Virus record (IMG/VR): IMGVR_UViG_3300042387_000959
Span: 1 to 29,276 of that record
DNA from: a virus
Reading direction: 5' to 3' (one strand)
Length of the DNA: 29,276 bases
The translations under genes and the position numbers were made by a program. Of this stretch, positions 6,894 through 14,551 are shown in pieces. Each line of letters starts with the position of its first letter. Within the stretch, counting starts at the first letter, position 1. A model generated the notes under the pieces. That model had not been told where the DNA came from. It searched no databases and saw only the letters and a list, made by a program, of their open reading frames with translations.

Positions 6894-8140
6894 TTTTTTT
6901 CTTCATCTGTTGTTTCAGATAAAGACTCAACCGATGTTTCAGTAATTACCTCTTCTACGATTGGTTCAGGAATAACTTCCTCTACAATAGGTTCGGAGAC
7001 TACCTCCTCAACGATATTCTCAATTGTGGGTTCGACTATAGGTTCAGGAATAACTTCCTCTACAATAGGTTCTTCAACTATCGGAATAACTATCGGAATT
7101 TCTTCAACTACTATCTCTGTAGTTGGTGTTGGTATTGGTTCTTCAACTATTGAAGATATCGGAGCTGGTTCAGTAAAAACTTCTTCAGATTCATCCTCAA
7201 CCAAATCAAATTTTCTTTCCCATTCGTCTAAAACCATTTCTCTTACTTCATCGTCACCCAACGCAGGAACAAATTCCGTAACCAGTTCATTAATAGGTTT
7301 TGGTTCATCAATTGTTTGAGTTTCCTCCGGTTTAACTAAATCGATAATGGGTGAATTTTCATCCATTGGTTTAAGGTTATGTGGTAAAATCTCTTCCCAC
7401 TTTTCAACGATTGGTTCATCAATTTTTTGTTCAATAACCTCTTCAGGTTTTTCAACTGGTTCAGGAACAAAAACGTCAAAATTTTCATCTACTTTTTTTT
7501 TGTATTCCTCAGATGCCTTTACCAATTCCTCATTTGGTTTTGGTGGGTTTGATAATATCTCTTCTAATACTGATAAATCATCTTCTGATAATCTAACTCT
7601 AGAAACTTCGCCAACTATATCTTTAGCCTCAACAATTGGTGTATTTGGTTCAATGGGGGTGTTAGTTTCATTCTTAGAATTTTGTATAAATTTAACCAAC
7701 ATATGTAAGAATGAAAGTGAGATTATTGGTAACATACCTCCAGCAAAAAACGCCAAAAATCTTTTATGACCAACAAAATCATTTGGGTCAACACCCATAA
7801 ATTCAACTAACGGTGATGTTAACTCAACCCAAGATTTAAACGACTCACCATTTATATCAATATATGAATAAGCGAAGAAAATATTACCTATAAATTGTAC
7901 CAATGTTACAATACCGAAAGGAAAATAAACTTTCTTTCCCATATCAGCGGATATCGCAGCCAATGCTGATAATGCTGCAATTTCAATACCAACAGATAAG
8001 TATAAAGCCCACGTTACCGGATTGGAAATACCATACCATTTAGTAACGTGTGAAATGGAAACAATTGCTACGGTTATAATCGGTATTAAAAATGCCGATA
8101 TAATTATAGTCTTAAAATTTTTACTAAACCAATTTTTCAT
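6887..8140 (-). CDS. Four-helix membrane protein with Pro/Glu/Val repeat tail (0-frame product)
   Basis: The 417-aa product has four predicted membrane helices: about 10-30 (TIIISAFLIPIITVAIVSI), 43-64, 72-92 (VYFPFGIVTLVQFIGNIFFA) and 128-151. A long acidic cytoplasmic or periplasmic tail follows. The tail contains RLSEDDLSVLEEILSNPPKP, then Pro/Glu/Ile/Val repeats such as EEPIVEEVIPEPIVE. A 32-bp perfect DNA repeat (6963-6994 and 7041-7072) lies in the tail. The 0-frame stops right after a run of ten A (sense strand), and the -1 frame stays open with matching composition to 6666, so the natural product may be about 491 aa. Its ATG directly follows the TAA of the upstream gene. Function unknown; a phage membrane or host-takeover role is only a guess. 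Confidence 0.65.
   Translation of the reverse strand: MKNWFSKNFKTIIISAFLIPIITVAIVSISHVTKWYGISNPVTWALYLSVGIEIAALSALAAISADMGKKVYFPFGIVTLVQFIGNIFFAYSYIDINGESFKSWVELTSPLVEFMGVDPNDFVGHKRFLAFFAGGMLPIISLSFLHMLVKFIQNSKNETNTPIEPNTPIVEAKDIVGEVSRVRLSEDDLSVLEEILSNPPKPNEELVKASEEYKKKVDENFDVFVPEPVEKPEEVIEQKIDEPIVEKWEEILPHNLKPMDENSPIIDLVKPEETQTIDEPKPINELVTEFVPALGDDEVREMVLDEWERKFDLVEDESEEVFTEPAPISSIVEEPIPTPTTEIVVEEIPIVIPIVEEPIVEEVIPEPIVEPTIENIVEEVVSEPIVEEVIPEPIVEEVITETSVESLSETTDEEKKN
6963..7072 (-). repeat. 32-bp direct repeat in the Pro/Glu tail coding region
   Basis: Identical 32-bp segments at 6963-6994 and 7041-7072 (ggttcaggaataacttcctc and onward) encode the repeated peptide EPIVEEVIPEP. They reflect internal duplication in the repetitive tail. 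Confidence 0.85.
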
Positions 8141-8428
8141 TTATTTAATACTTTTTTCCAATTTTGTTATTTCATTATCAATCTCTGTTTGTCTGTTTAC
8201 ATCTAAGATTTTTCTATCTGTTGCTTGAATCATTCTTTTTTCGGACTTTAATCCTTCGATTCTAAGTTTAACATCTAATTCATTTTTAGTGTAAGTGGAA
8301 TCTTTAATTGACTCGATTTCTTTTCTCATTTTTGAGAGTTCTCTTCCATCACCACAACCTTTTAATAAACCTAAAAGTGCGATTACCAATACGATAACGG
8401 TGAAATTGTTTTGAATAAAATTTTTCAT
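8141..8428 (-). CDS. Membrane-anchored coiled-coil protein (95 aa)
   Basis: MKNFIQNNFTVIVLVIALLG has one N-terminal hydrophobic helix (about 8-22) followed by LKGCGDG and a long charged helix, probably a coiled coil (ELSKMRKEIESIKDSTYTKN onward to the C-terminus). The Cys after LLKG vaguely resembles a lipobox, but Lys at -2 makes lipidation doubtful. The topology (short cytoplasmic end, one helix, outward coiled coil) also fits an inner-membrane spanin-like protein, though a better spanin candidate lies at 10149-10520. Its stop directly abuts the start of the four-helix protein, so the two are co-translated and may interact. Confidence 0.6.
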   Translation of the reverse strand: MKNFIQNNFTVIVLVIALLGLLKGCGDGRELSKMRKEIESIKDSTYTKNELDVKLRIEGLKSEKRMIQATDRKILDVNRQTEIDNEITKLEKSIK

Positions 8429-8442
8429 AATTTTTTTTGTTT

Positions 8443-9252
8443 TTATAAATAGTTTAATAATCCGTAACTATCATTACGTAGTTTCTTTAATGCTTTATCT
8501 CTTAATTGTCTTATACGTTCTTTTGTACATCCAAACTCCTCACCCAAATCCTCCAAATTCATTTCAACACCATTTAGTCCATAAGATTTTTCAATTATAA
8601 CTTTTTCTCTGTCGTCCAATATTGACAATAGGATTGAAACTCTTTTTTTAACTTCATCTATTGTGTCCAATGCCTTTTCAGGACTTTCTGAGTCATGATT
8701 AACTATTGTGTCAATTAATAAATCCCCGTCCTCATTAATTTCTTTAAAAAGGTCAATACAATAAGGTAAAATAACATCCGAATCATTATAATCTTGATGA
8801 ATAAAAAATTGTTCATCAGACATTTGACTATTTTTTCTTTTTTTCTGGTTTTCTTGAATAATATTTGAAGGTAATCTAATTGTTCTCGCATTTTCATTTA
8901 ACGAAGCCATAATAGATTGTTTAATCCACCAAACCGCATAAGATATAAACTTAAAACCACTATTCGGATTAAATCTTTCCGCTGCTCTCATTAATCCAAT
9001 ATTTCCTTCAGATATGATGTCAATTAAATCCATACCACTATTTTGGTAAGATTTGGAAATTGTAATTACAAAACGTAGGTTACCAAGAACTAACTCATTA
9101 TGAAGTGCTTGTTTTTCCGATTTTGTTATATCACTCTTGGATAACAACTTGAAAATTTCATCCTGTCTTTCATGCGATATTACTTTTATTTTACGTATAT
9201 CCTTAATGTAATTTTGTATTTCTTCTGTGTTAAATAATATTGTTTTACTCAT
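8443..9252 (-). CDS. Phage-encoded sigma-70 family RNA polymerase sigma factor
   Basis: This 269-aa protein has the layout of a compact primary-type sigma factor. Region 1.2 is at about residues 11-35. Region 2 is at about 52-128 with NLRFVITISKSYQNSGMDLI, SEGNIGLMRAAERFNP and GFKFISYAVWWIKQSI, the conserved core-binding and -10 recognition segments, ending in NARTIRLPSN. Region 3 is shorter and divergent. Region 4 is at about 213-262 (LDDREKVIIEKSYGLNG, then LEDLGEEFGCTKERIRQLRD), the helix-turn-helix for -35/-33 recognition. It would direct host RNA polymerase to phage (probably middle or late) promoters. Length is close to that of Bacteroidetes RpoD, suggesting capture from such a host; the divergent region 3 suggests specialisation. 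Its 3' end is 14 bp from the downstream small gene. Confidence 0.9.
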   Translation of the reverse strand: MSKTILFNTEEIQNYIKDIRKIKVISHERQDEIFKLLSKSDITKSEKQALHNELVLGNLRFVITISKSYQNSGMDLIDIISEGNIGLMRAAERFNPNSGFKFISYAVWWIKQSIMASLNENARTIRLPSNIIQENQKKRKNSQMSDEQFFIHQDYNDSDVILPYCIDLFKEINEDGDLLIDTIVNHDSESPEKALDTIDEVKKRVSILLSILDDREKVIIEKSYGLNGVEMNLEDLGEEFGCTKERIRQLRDKALKKLRNDSYGLLNYL

Positions 9253-9296
9253 GAAAATGTAGTTTGATTGGTTGGTGTAAAAATAAACAAATAAAT

Positions 9297-9779
9297 TTAG
9301 TTTTTAAAGCTATCTAAAAACTTTTTTTCATCAGATGATAGACTATCAACCCCAAATTCATCTATTTTTTCTAAAATAGTATCTAAATCCATGGTTTTTA
9401 ACGATGTATCTTCAGTTTTTTTGTCATATTCTAACCTTAAAGATGTGTGTTCATCTTTAGGTTTAAACATAAATTCTTTCATTTGCACAGGAAGATTGGC
9501 ACTATAAATGTTGGTTCTATCGAATAAAAAGTAAAATTTTACAGTTTCTTTTGATAAAATACCATGTAATTCCTCAGATAACTCCTTTCTCGGTGAATCT
9601 GATTCAAATATTATTATAACATTTTTTGGGTTATCTTCTATTACAAATCTTACCTTTTTAATCATTGGACTATGTCCGAGTATCTCTGTGGTAAAAAAAT
9701 CCACGTATTCGTGGTCTTCAAAATTTGAATATAAAAATAAAAGATATGTTTTCATTAATTCTTCTTTATTGTTCTCCAT
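9297..9779 (-). CDS. Unknown 160-aa protein with C-terminal DUF6576-like motif
   Basis: MENNKEELMKTYLLFLYSNF opens an alpha/beta-looking domain (VRFVIEDNPKNVIIIFESDS; VKFYFLFDRTNIYSANLPVQ). The last 30 residues (LDTILEKIDEFGVDSLSSDE followed by KKFLDSFKN) match the pattern LDxILxKIxxxGxxSLsxxEkxFLxxx. I recognise that pattern at the C-terminus of Bacteroidetes rhomboid-type and other proteins (DUF6576-like). It has no signal peptide or membrane helix. The gene sits upstream of the sigma factor and downstream of the spanin-like pair. The function of the N-terminal part is not recognised. Confidence 0.6.
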   Translation of the reverse strand: MENNKEELMKTYLLFLYSNFEDHEYVDFFTTEILGHSPMIKKVRFVIEDNPKNVIIIFESDSPRKELSEELHGILSKETVKFYFLFDRTNIYSANLPVQMKEFMFKPKDEHTSLRLEYDKKTEDTSLKTMDLDTILEKIDEFGVDSLSSDEKKFLDSFKN

Positions 9780-9808
9780 TGTATACCAATAACAAAATAT
9801 ATCATTTT

Positions 9809-10222
9809 CTAACGAACTATCAATAGTGTACCCAAAACTAAAACGGCGGCACCCGAAAGTATCGATGTAAACCTGCTTTTAACTTTCTCTTTCTTTAATT
9901 GAAACTCAAGTTTTTTTGAGTAGTTTTCCATAACTGTATATTTCTTATCCTGAGCGTCAATTATAGTGATATAATTCTCCTTTTGAATAACCATAGTGGA
10001 GATGACACTATCTTTAAGTGATACCTTTTCTTCTGTCTTTGCAAGTTGTTCGTTTGCTAATTTTAATTCAGCCATAGCCGAATCACCTTTTAGTAAATCC
10101 TTTGCGATTTGTTTCGCTACGTGAACCGGAAAACATTTTACCTTTTCCTTACTTGTATCTGTCTGAGAAAAAGCTGTCAAGCTCAGGCTCAGTATAGTTG
10201 TCAACACGATTAATCTTTTCAT
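9809..10222 (-). CDS. Secreted coiled-coil protein with C-terminal membrane helix; possible spanin partner
   Basis: The 137-aa protein has a classic signal peptide (MKRLIVLTTILSLSLTAFSQ, probable cleavage after FS or near TAFS-Q), typical of Bacteroidetes exported proteins. The mature part contains CFPVHVAKQIAKDLLKGDSA, then a long charged helix, then a hydrophobic helix at about 117-135 (FTSILSGAAVLVLGTLLIV). The first 74 bp lie inside the 3' end of the gene at 10149-10520 in another frame, the way Rz1 genes sit within Rz. Unlike Rz1 it has no lipobox and has a C-terminal membrane segment, so it could be an unusual spanin subunit or another envelope protein. Confidence 0.6.
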   Translation of the reverse strand: MKRLIVLTTILSLSLTAFSQTDTSKEKVKCFPVHVAKQIAKDLLKGDSAMAELKLANEQLAKTEEKVSLKDSVISTMVIQKENYITIIDAQDKKYTVMENYSKKLEFQLKKEKVKSRFTSILSGAAVLVLGTLLIVR

Positions 10223-10520
10223 GATATTCTTTTTTAACTGTTGTTTTTTTCTTTTTTATGTCTTCAATTTGTTTGTCGACCTGTTCAATCTCCTTGTTGA
10301 GACTCATAATGGTGCTATCCAACTTTAAATTCTCACCATGGAGACCCTGAATAACAACATTTAGTGAATCAATCTGTGCCTTTTCTTTATTAGACATTGT
10401 AACTGATGGTGTGATAATAAAAATTACCCAATAAAACAGAAACAACCCTAGAATTACAAATAATAATGTTTTATAATTCTTACTAAAAAAAGAACCTACC
10501 GTGTTTAAATTCTTGTCCAT
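10149..10520 (-). CDS. Rz-like inner-membrane spanin candidate
   Basis: The 123-aa protein has a short N-terminus, a strong membrane helix (about 19-37, LLFVILGLFLFYWVIFII), and a long periplasmic coiled coil (QIDSLNVVIQGLHGENLKLD; then LNKEIEQVDKQIEDIKKKKT), ending DNYTEPELDSFFSDRYK. This is i-spanin (Rz) topology. The 74-bp out-of-frame overlap with a signal-peptide gene is the arrangement seen for Rz/Rz1 pairs. If correct, it links inner and outer membranes in the last step of lysis. No endolysin or holin is recognisable next to it, so the call is by topology and gene arrangement only. Confidence 0.55.
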   Translation of the reverse strand: MDKNLNTVGSFFSKNYKTLLFVILGLFLFYWVIFIITPSVTMSNKEKAQIDSLNVVIQGLHGENLKLDSTIMSLNKEIEQVDKQIEDIKKKKTTVKKEYHEKINRVDNYTEPELDSFFSDRYK

Positions 10521-10557
10521 AATTGTGTTTTAGTAATAAATACTAAGCCCAATTATT

Positions 10558-11232
10558 TTACTTCTTTTTAGTAATAATCTCATCAATAATGCCATATTCA
10601 AGAGCATCTTGTGATGATAACCACAAATCTCTTGATGCATCATTCATTACCGTTTCGGCCGATTTACCACAATAAGAACCAAGTAATTCAAACAATGTCT
10701 TATTTAATTTATCCCACTCAACCATATTAATTCTAGCATCTTGGATATTACCCTCAAAACCACCTGATGATTGGTGTAACATGGTTCTTGAGAACCTCAA
10801 TGAACTTCTTTTACCCTTTGTACCAGCCCCAAGTAAAATAGACCCCATAGATGCCGCCATACCTGTGTTAATGGTTCTAATGTCCGAGTTAATATAATCC
10901 ATAACATCAACCATGGATAAACCAGATTTCACAGAACCTCCCGGACTATCAATGTGCATTGTAATATCATTATTGTCGATACTATCCAAGAACATTAACT
11001 GAGCTTGTACAATAGTGGACATGTTGTCGTTAACAACACCAGCAACCCATATGATACGTTCCATCATTAAACGTGAAAACACATCCATTACGGTAACATT
11101 CATCGACCTTTCCTCTAGGATGTATGGTGTTAAACTATCCTCTACCTGTTTGTTGAAATGATGTAAGTTCATTCCACTAATACCTTTGTCCTTTGCGAAC
11201 AAACCGAATTCTTTATAAATTTTTGATGTCAT
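10558..11232 (-). CDS. clpP: ClpP-like serine protease
   Basis: This 224-aa S14-family peptidase has a full catalytic triad. The Ser is in TGMAASMGSILL (S128), the His in RTMLHQSSGG (H153) and the Asp in SRDLWLSSQDALEYGIID (D202). The oxyanion segment MHIDSPGGSVKSG (about 92-104) also fits ClpP. About 40 residues precede the core, somewhat longer than usual ClpP N-termini. In phages, ClpP-type enzymes serve as prohead proteases or alter host proteolysis. Here no capsid, portal or scaffold gene is adjacent; the neighbours are gp46 upstream and the spanin pair downstream, so the role is open. A TACTTTTG element 15 nt upstream may be its promoter. Confidence 0.92.
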   Translation of the reverse strand: MTSKIYKEFGLFAKDKGISGMNLHHFNKQVEDSLTPYILEERSMNVTVMDVFSRLMMERIIWVAGVVNDNMSTIVQAQLMFLDSIDNNDITMHIDSPGGSVKSGLSMVDVMDYINSDIRTINTGMAASMGSILLGAGTKGKRSSLRFSRTMLHQSSGGFEGNIQDARINMVEWDKLNKTLFELLGSYCGKSAETVMNDASRDLWLSSQDALEYGIIDEIITKKK

Positions 11233-11247
11233 ATTTTTTATTTTTTA

Positions 11248-11255
11248 CAAAAGTA
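11248..11255 (-). promoter_or_regulatory. Candidate Bacteroidetes-type -7 element upstream of clpP
   Basis: The sense strand reads TACTTTTG, an exact match to the TAnnTTTG -7 consensus known from Bacteroidetes, 15 nt before the clpP ATG. No clear TTG -33 element lies at the usual distance, so the site is tentative. Confidence 0.35.
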
Positions 11256-11271
11256 ATGATTATTTTTTAAA

Positions 11272-13614
11272 TTAAGAAATTTTAGGAGTAATAAAATCTA
11301 TTGAACTTACATTTTCTTCTTTTTTAACCATAACCAAGTTATCTGACCAATTTCGTATTAACGAGTTGTGAGAGATAACAAAAATATGGTCAAAATAGTC
11401 CTTAATTTTCTTAAAAAATTCTCCGACCATCTCTAAGTTTTCATCTGCAATCTTACCAAACACCTCATCCATAACAACAATATTTGGTTTAGGTAAGGAT
11501 GATATTTTTGTTAAAACACTTCTAAGTGCCAATGATGATATTGTACGTTCATAACCCGAACCTGAATTTAATGGTTTTACAACTCTGGTTTCGGTATCAA
11601 TCATAACAAATTCAACCTCATTCTTATCGTTAATGTTTAACTCTAATATAAAATGACAACTATCAACCAATAATCGATATAATTCTTGGTTAATCAACGG
11701 TATCATATTTTTAAGGATGACTTTTGAAATACCATTTTTACCGAACACACTTAAATAAACTTTGAATATTGATTGTGTAATATTTTCTTTTTTAATTTTA
11801 TCACACAATTCCTCATTTACTTTAATCTTTTCACCCAATGAAACAATAGTTGCTTTCAATTTCTCAATACTACTATTAAATTGACGAATATCCGCATTTG
11901 CCGTGTCAATCTGAGTTTTCAGACCAATTAATTCCCCATCAATTTTTTGATTTTCATCTAATTTCTGTTTGTTACGGTCATAGTTGTCAAGTTTGAGTTG
12001 TAACCTATCAATCTCCATTTGTTTTTGGTCAGATTCAAGTTCGTACCTCGTTTTTTTCAATTTGTTTCTTTCATACTCATCGTACTCTTTTTTCAAATCG
12101 GATAGAACCTTCTCTTTTTCGGTTAATTCGTCATATTTTTTTCTATTTTCAGTTTGAATTCCATTGGTACTTTCAATCAATTGTTTTATTTTATTGATTT
12201 CATCGGTATGGTCAACATCTTCCAATGCACGATTACAAGTTGGACATATCTGTCCTTCTTCTAATTGTTTTACTAATAACTCATTTCTTTTAATTACATC
12301 AGCATTAACCCTACCCTCAACGATTAAACCATTCATCTCATCTTTTACTAATTGATGGTCTTCTTCTAAGTAAAATTTTGATGGTTCTTTTACATTGGTG
12401 GAATTAGCTTCAGTTAACGCCTTTTGTTTTGAAACATTAAGAGTTCCAATGTCTTTCTTGATTTGGTCTGGGTTTGTTTTTATTAACTCTTGGTCAATAT
12501 CATTATTTCTTTTTAATTGAACTTCGTCTTTACGAGATTCTAATTTTTTTAATCTTTTTTCCGTTGATGATAATTCATTAGATAATCGTTTTATCTCATT
12601 GTTGTTGTTATCAATACTTTCCTTGAATAGTGTGATTTCACCTTCTAAATCAACAAGATTGTGACTATTTGAAACTAACTTTTTACTCCATTCACTTTGT
12701 ATGGTTTTACAAATATCTTCTTTGTCTTTAAGTGTTTCTAAACCTAAAAATTTGGTCAATATTTGTCCTCTTGCTGTTGGTTTGGATTCAATTAATTCTT
12801 CTAAATTATATCCTGTGGTTAGTATTGTTGATAAGAAATCTTCCTCATCACCAATTGCCATAACGATGAATTCTTCGGTCTCTCTTCTTTGTTCTCCGGT
12901 TAAATTTTCAATAGTACCGTCAGAATTTATTTTGGAGAAATCAAGTTTATTGGTGATGGTGTAATCTCCGCTTTTACTTTTCTTACGATTACTTATTCTT
13001 TCAATTATAAAATCATCCCCATCAATGTTAATATAACCTTTTACCTTAACTTCATCAACATCTGTAAATCTATTAAAGACTTCAGCGTTAGTTTTAGTTT
13101 TGGTTGTTTTATTAAAAAATAAAAACATTAACAAATCAACAGTAGCGGTTGATTTTCCTCCGAAATTTTTTGGTGTTGATTCGACAACGGTGATACCAGG
13201 TAAATCGGTAAAGTCAATTACATTGTCATTACCATAAGAAAGAAAATTAGAAAATTCAACTTTCTTAATATACCATTTACTATATTTTACTTTACCACCA
13301 TTTTGTTTGGTTAGTTGCTCATTTACCCTATTATCTAATCTATCAATAAGGTCAATATCAATAGTGATATTATTTTCTTTAATGAAATCTTTCATTAACA
13401 TTTTTTGATATCCGTAATCTGAAATACTTTCAGAAATATCTAAGGATGCTAACTTAGTGTCTTCATCGTTTGTGATAACTTTCGTTATTATTTGTACATA
13501 TTTGGTATTGTATTTTTTTTGGAAGTAGGATTTAATTCTACTTATTTTTTCTGGTGTGAAATTTTCGTGGGTATCTTGCCAGGTTACTTTTATGTATGGA
13601 TTTTTATAAATCAT
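11272..13614 (-). CDS. gp46-like recombination nuclease ATPase subunit (SbcC/Rad50 type)
   Basis: The 780-aa protein has the SMC/Rad50 architecture. A Walker A-like site is at about 145-157 (ESTPKNFGGKSTA, with Pro at the usual first Gly), followed by two long coiled coils around a zinc hook (ICPTCNRAL, CxxC). The signature-like LNSGSGYERTISSLALRSVL is next, then Walker B (NIVVMDEVFGKIADEN) and the H-loop (VISHNSLIRN). With the gp47-like partner at 15000-15806 it would form the ATP-driven nuclease that resects DNA ends for recombination-dependent replication. About 110 residues precede the ATPase domain (MIYKNPYIKVTWQDTHENFT...), an extension not found in T4 gp46. Its start overlaps the end of the upstream gene by 11 bp. 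Confidence 0.9.
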   Translation of the reverse strand: MIYKNPYIKVTWQDTHENFTPEKISRIKSYFQKKYNTKYVQIITKVITNDEDTKLASLDISESISDYGYQKMLMKDFIKENNITIDIDLIDRLDNRVNEQLTKQNGGKVKYSKWYIKKVEFSNFLSYGNDNVIDFTDLPGITVVESTPKNFGGKSTATVDLLMFLFFNKTTKTKTNAEVFNRFTDVDEVKVKGYINIDGDDFIIERISNRKKSKSGDYTITNKLDFSKINSDGTIENLTGEQRRETEEFIVMAIGDEEDFLSTILTTGYNLEELIESKPTARGQILTKFLGLETLKDKEDICKTIQSEWSKKLVSNSHNLVDLEGEITLFKESIDNNNNEIKRLSNELSSTEKRLKKLESRKDEVQLKRNNDIDQELIKTNPDQIKKDIGTLNVSKQKALTEANSTNVKEPSKFYLEEDHQLVKDEMNGLIVEGRVNADVIKRNELLVKQLEEGQICPTCNRALEDVDHTDEINKIKQLIESTNGIQTENRKKYDELTEKEKVLSDLKKEYDEYERNKLKKTRYELESDQKQMEIDRLQLKLDNYDRNKQKLDENQKIDGELIGLKTQIDTANADIRQFNSSIEKLKATIVSLGEKIKVNEELCDKIKKENITQSIFKVYLSVFGKNGISKVILKNMIPLINQELYRLLVDSCHFILELNINDKNEVEFVMIDTETRVVKPLNSGSGYERTISSLALRSVLTKISSLPKPNIVVMDEVFGKIADENLEMVGEFFKKIKDYFDHIFVISHNSLIRNWSDNLVMVKKEENVSSIDFITPKIS

Positions 13615-14125
13615 CTTTGGTTTTTATTTTTTGTAGTTGCCAAATATCGTCAATTAAATTGTATGTCTCGACATTTTTTTCTTCAAATGACATCCATTTT
13701 TCAATTTCGTTACTATTGTTTGGTTTGAACTCTGTAAATAATATTTTTGTTTCGTCTTTAATTGTGTTGGGTCTAATTAAAATAACCTGAGTAAAATCTT
13801 TATTTGTTCGAATGAATAAATGTTCATAATCATTTGGTGCTCTTTCATCATTAACATTACTATACCAATATTTTAATTTTCGTATCGGTATGTTTATTGT
13901 TCTTGATTCTAACCCACTTATTAGTGAATAATCACTATCCCAAAAATTACCTGTCCATCCCCCTCTTTCTAACTCTACTCCGTGTGAATAATCATCAGGA
14001 TTTATTAAGTCAATTGCTTTACAATTTGGGTGTGATTCAAATAAAAGATTGAAAACATCCTTTGTAAATTTTATTCCGAACTCTCTAACTTTACTATCGT
14101 CATAATTGTTTTTTTTAAACGCCAT
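13604..14125 (-). CDS. Unknown 173-aa protein between gp46 and a membrane protein
   Basis: MAFKKNNYDDSKVREFGIKF starts a soluble alpha/beta protein. A segment AIDLINPDDYSHGVELERGG followed by WTGNFW has Asp and Glu residues spaced loosely like a PD-(D/E)XK nuclease core, and later parts are beta-rich (HLFIRTNKDFTQVILIRPNT). The required Lys partner is not obvious, so the nuclease idea is weak. The gene overlaps gp46 by 11 bp and is in the recombination operon, which keeps a DNA-related function possible. Confidence 0.55.
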   Translation of the reverse strand: MAFKKNNYDDSKVREFGIKFTKDVFNLLFESHPNCKAIDLINPDDYSHGVELERGGWTGNFWDSDYSLISGLESRTINIPIRKLKYWYSNVNDERAPNDYEHLFIRTNKDFTQVILIRPNTIKDETKILFTEFKPNNSNEIEKWMSFEEKNVETYNLIDDIWQLQKIKTKDDL

Positions 14126-14165
14126 TAAATTTCATGTTTACACTATCACCCCTTGGGTGTGTTTA

Positions 14166-14513
14166 TTATTGTCCGAATCTATTCTCTTCGAAAAATTCGA
14201 CAATTCCATTTATTGCCCATACAATACCGGCAGTGAATATACCATCAAAGAAAATTGACGGTAACCATCCAATATTGAATAGTTGTGATGTTAATCCACC
14301 AAGACAAATTGAGAAAAAGAACCCAACCCATGTTGACGTACATAACATACATTTTATTAGTCCTGAAATAAATTTACCAAGACCTTGAAGTGGTACAAAT
14401 GTGTTATCACCCCATTTGTGCATAAAATTTCTGAATCCTTCAAAAATTGAACCGTACACTATGATGGTACTCATTCCATACGCGGCTAACGCCCAAAATA
14501 TAATCTTTTCCAT
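14166..14513 (-). CDS. Multi-pass membrane protein with CxxCxxxWVG motif
   Basis: This 115-aa protein has hydrophobic segments at about 2-22, 48-74 and 88-108. The middle one contains IKCMLCTSTWVGFFFSICLG; its C-x-x-C-x-x-x-W-V-G pattern resembles DUF1360-type membrane proteins. Orientation and function are unknown. A motif similar to that upstream of the primase (TTTTTTTTTGTATAATTT) precedes the start by 6 nt, so the gene may have its own promoter inside the operon. A short inverted repeat (CACCC-ctt-GGGTG, 14147-14159) lies after its stop. Confidence 0.6.
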   Translation of the reverse strand: MEKIIFWALAAYGMSTIIVYGSIFEGFRNFMHKWGDNTFVPLQGLGKFISGLIKCMLCTSTWVGFFFSICLGGLTSQLFNIGWLPSIFFDGIFTAGIVWAINGIVEFFEENRFGQ

Positions 14514-14540
14514 AATGCTAAATTATACAAAAAAAAATTG
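14514..14540 (-). promoter_or_regulatory. Candidate promoter before the membrane-protein gene
   Basis: The sense strand carries CAATTTTTTTTTGTATAATTT ending 6 nt before the ATG at 14513. It closely matches the repeat element upstream of the primase and the sequence before the gene at 691. The TATAAT box so near the start codon implies a leaderless or nearly leaderless transcript. Confidence 0.35.
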
Positions 14541-14551
14541 ATTAAACCAAA

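Noticed and set aside
7026-7769. Rightward Ser/Gly/Thr-rich open frames opposite the Pro/Glu tail
   Set aside because: They are shadows of the repetitive minus-strand gene, with composition dictated by it.
8141-8428. The 95-aa protein as a lipoprotein
   Set aside because: The residues before the Cys (LLKGC) include Lys at -2, a poor match to the lipobox; a plain membrane anchor is simpler.
14147-14159. CACCC-ctt-GGGTG inverted repeat as a terminator
   Set aside because: The stem is only 5 bp with a 3-nt loop and no T-tract follows on either strand.
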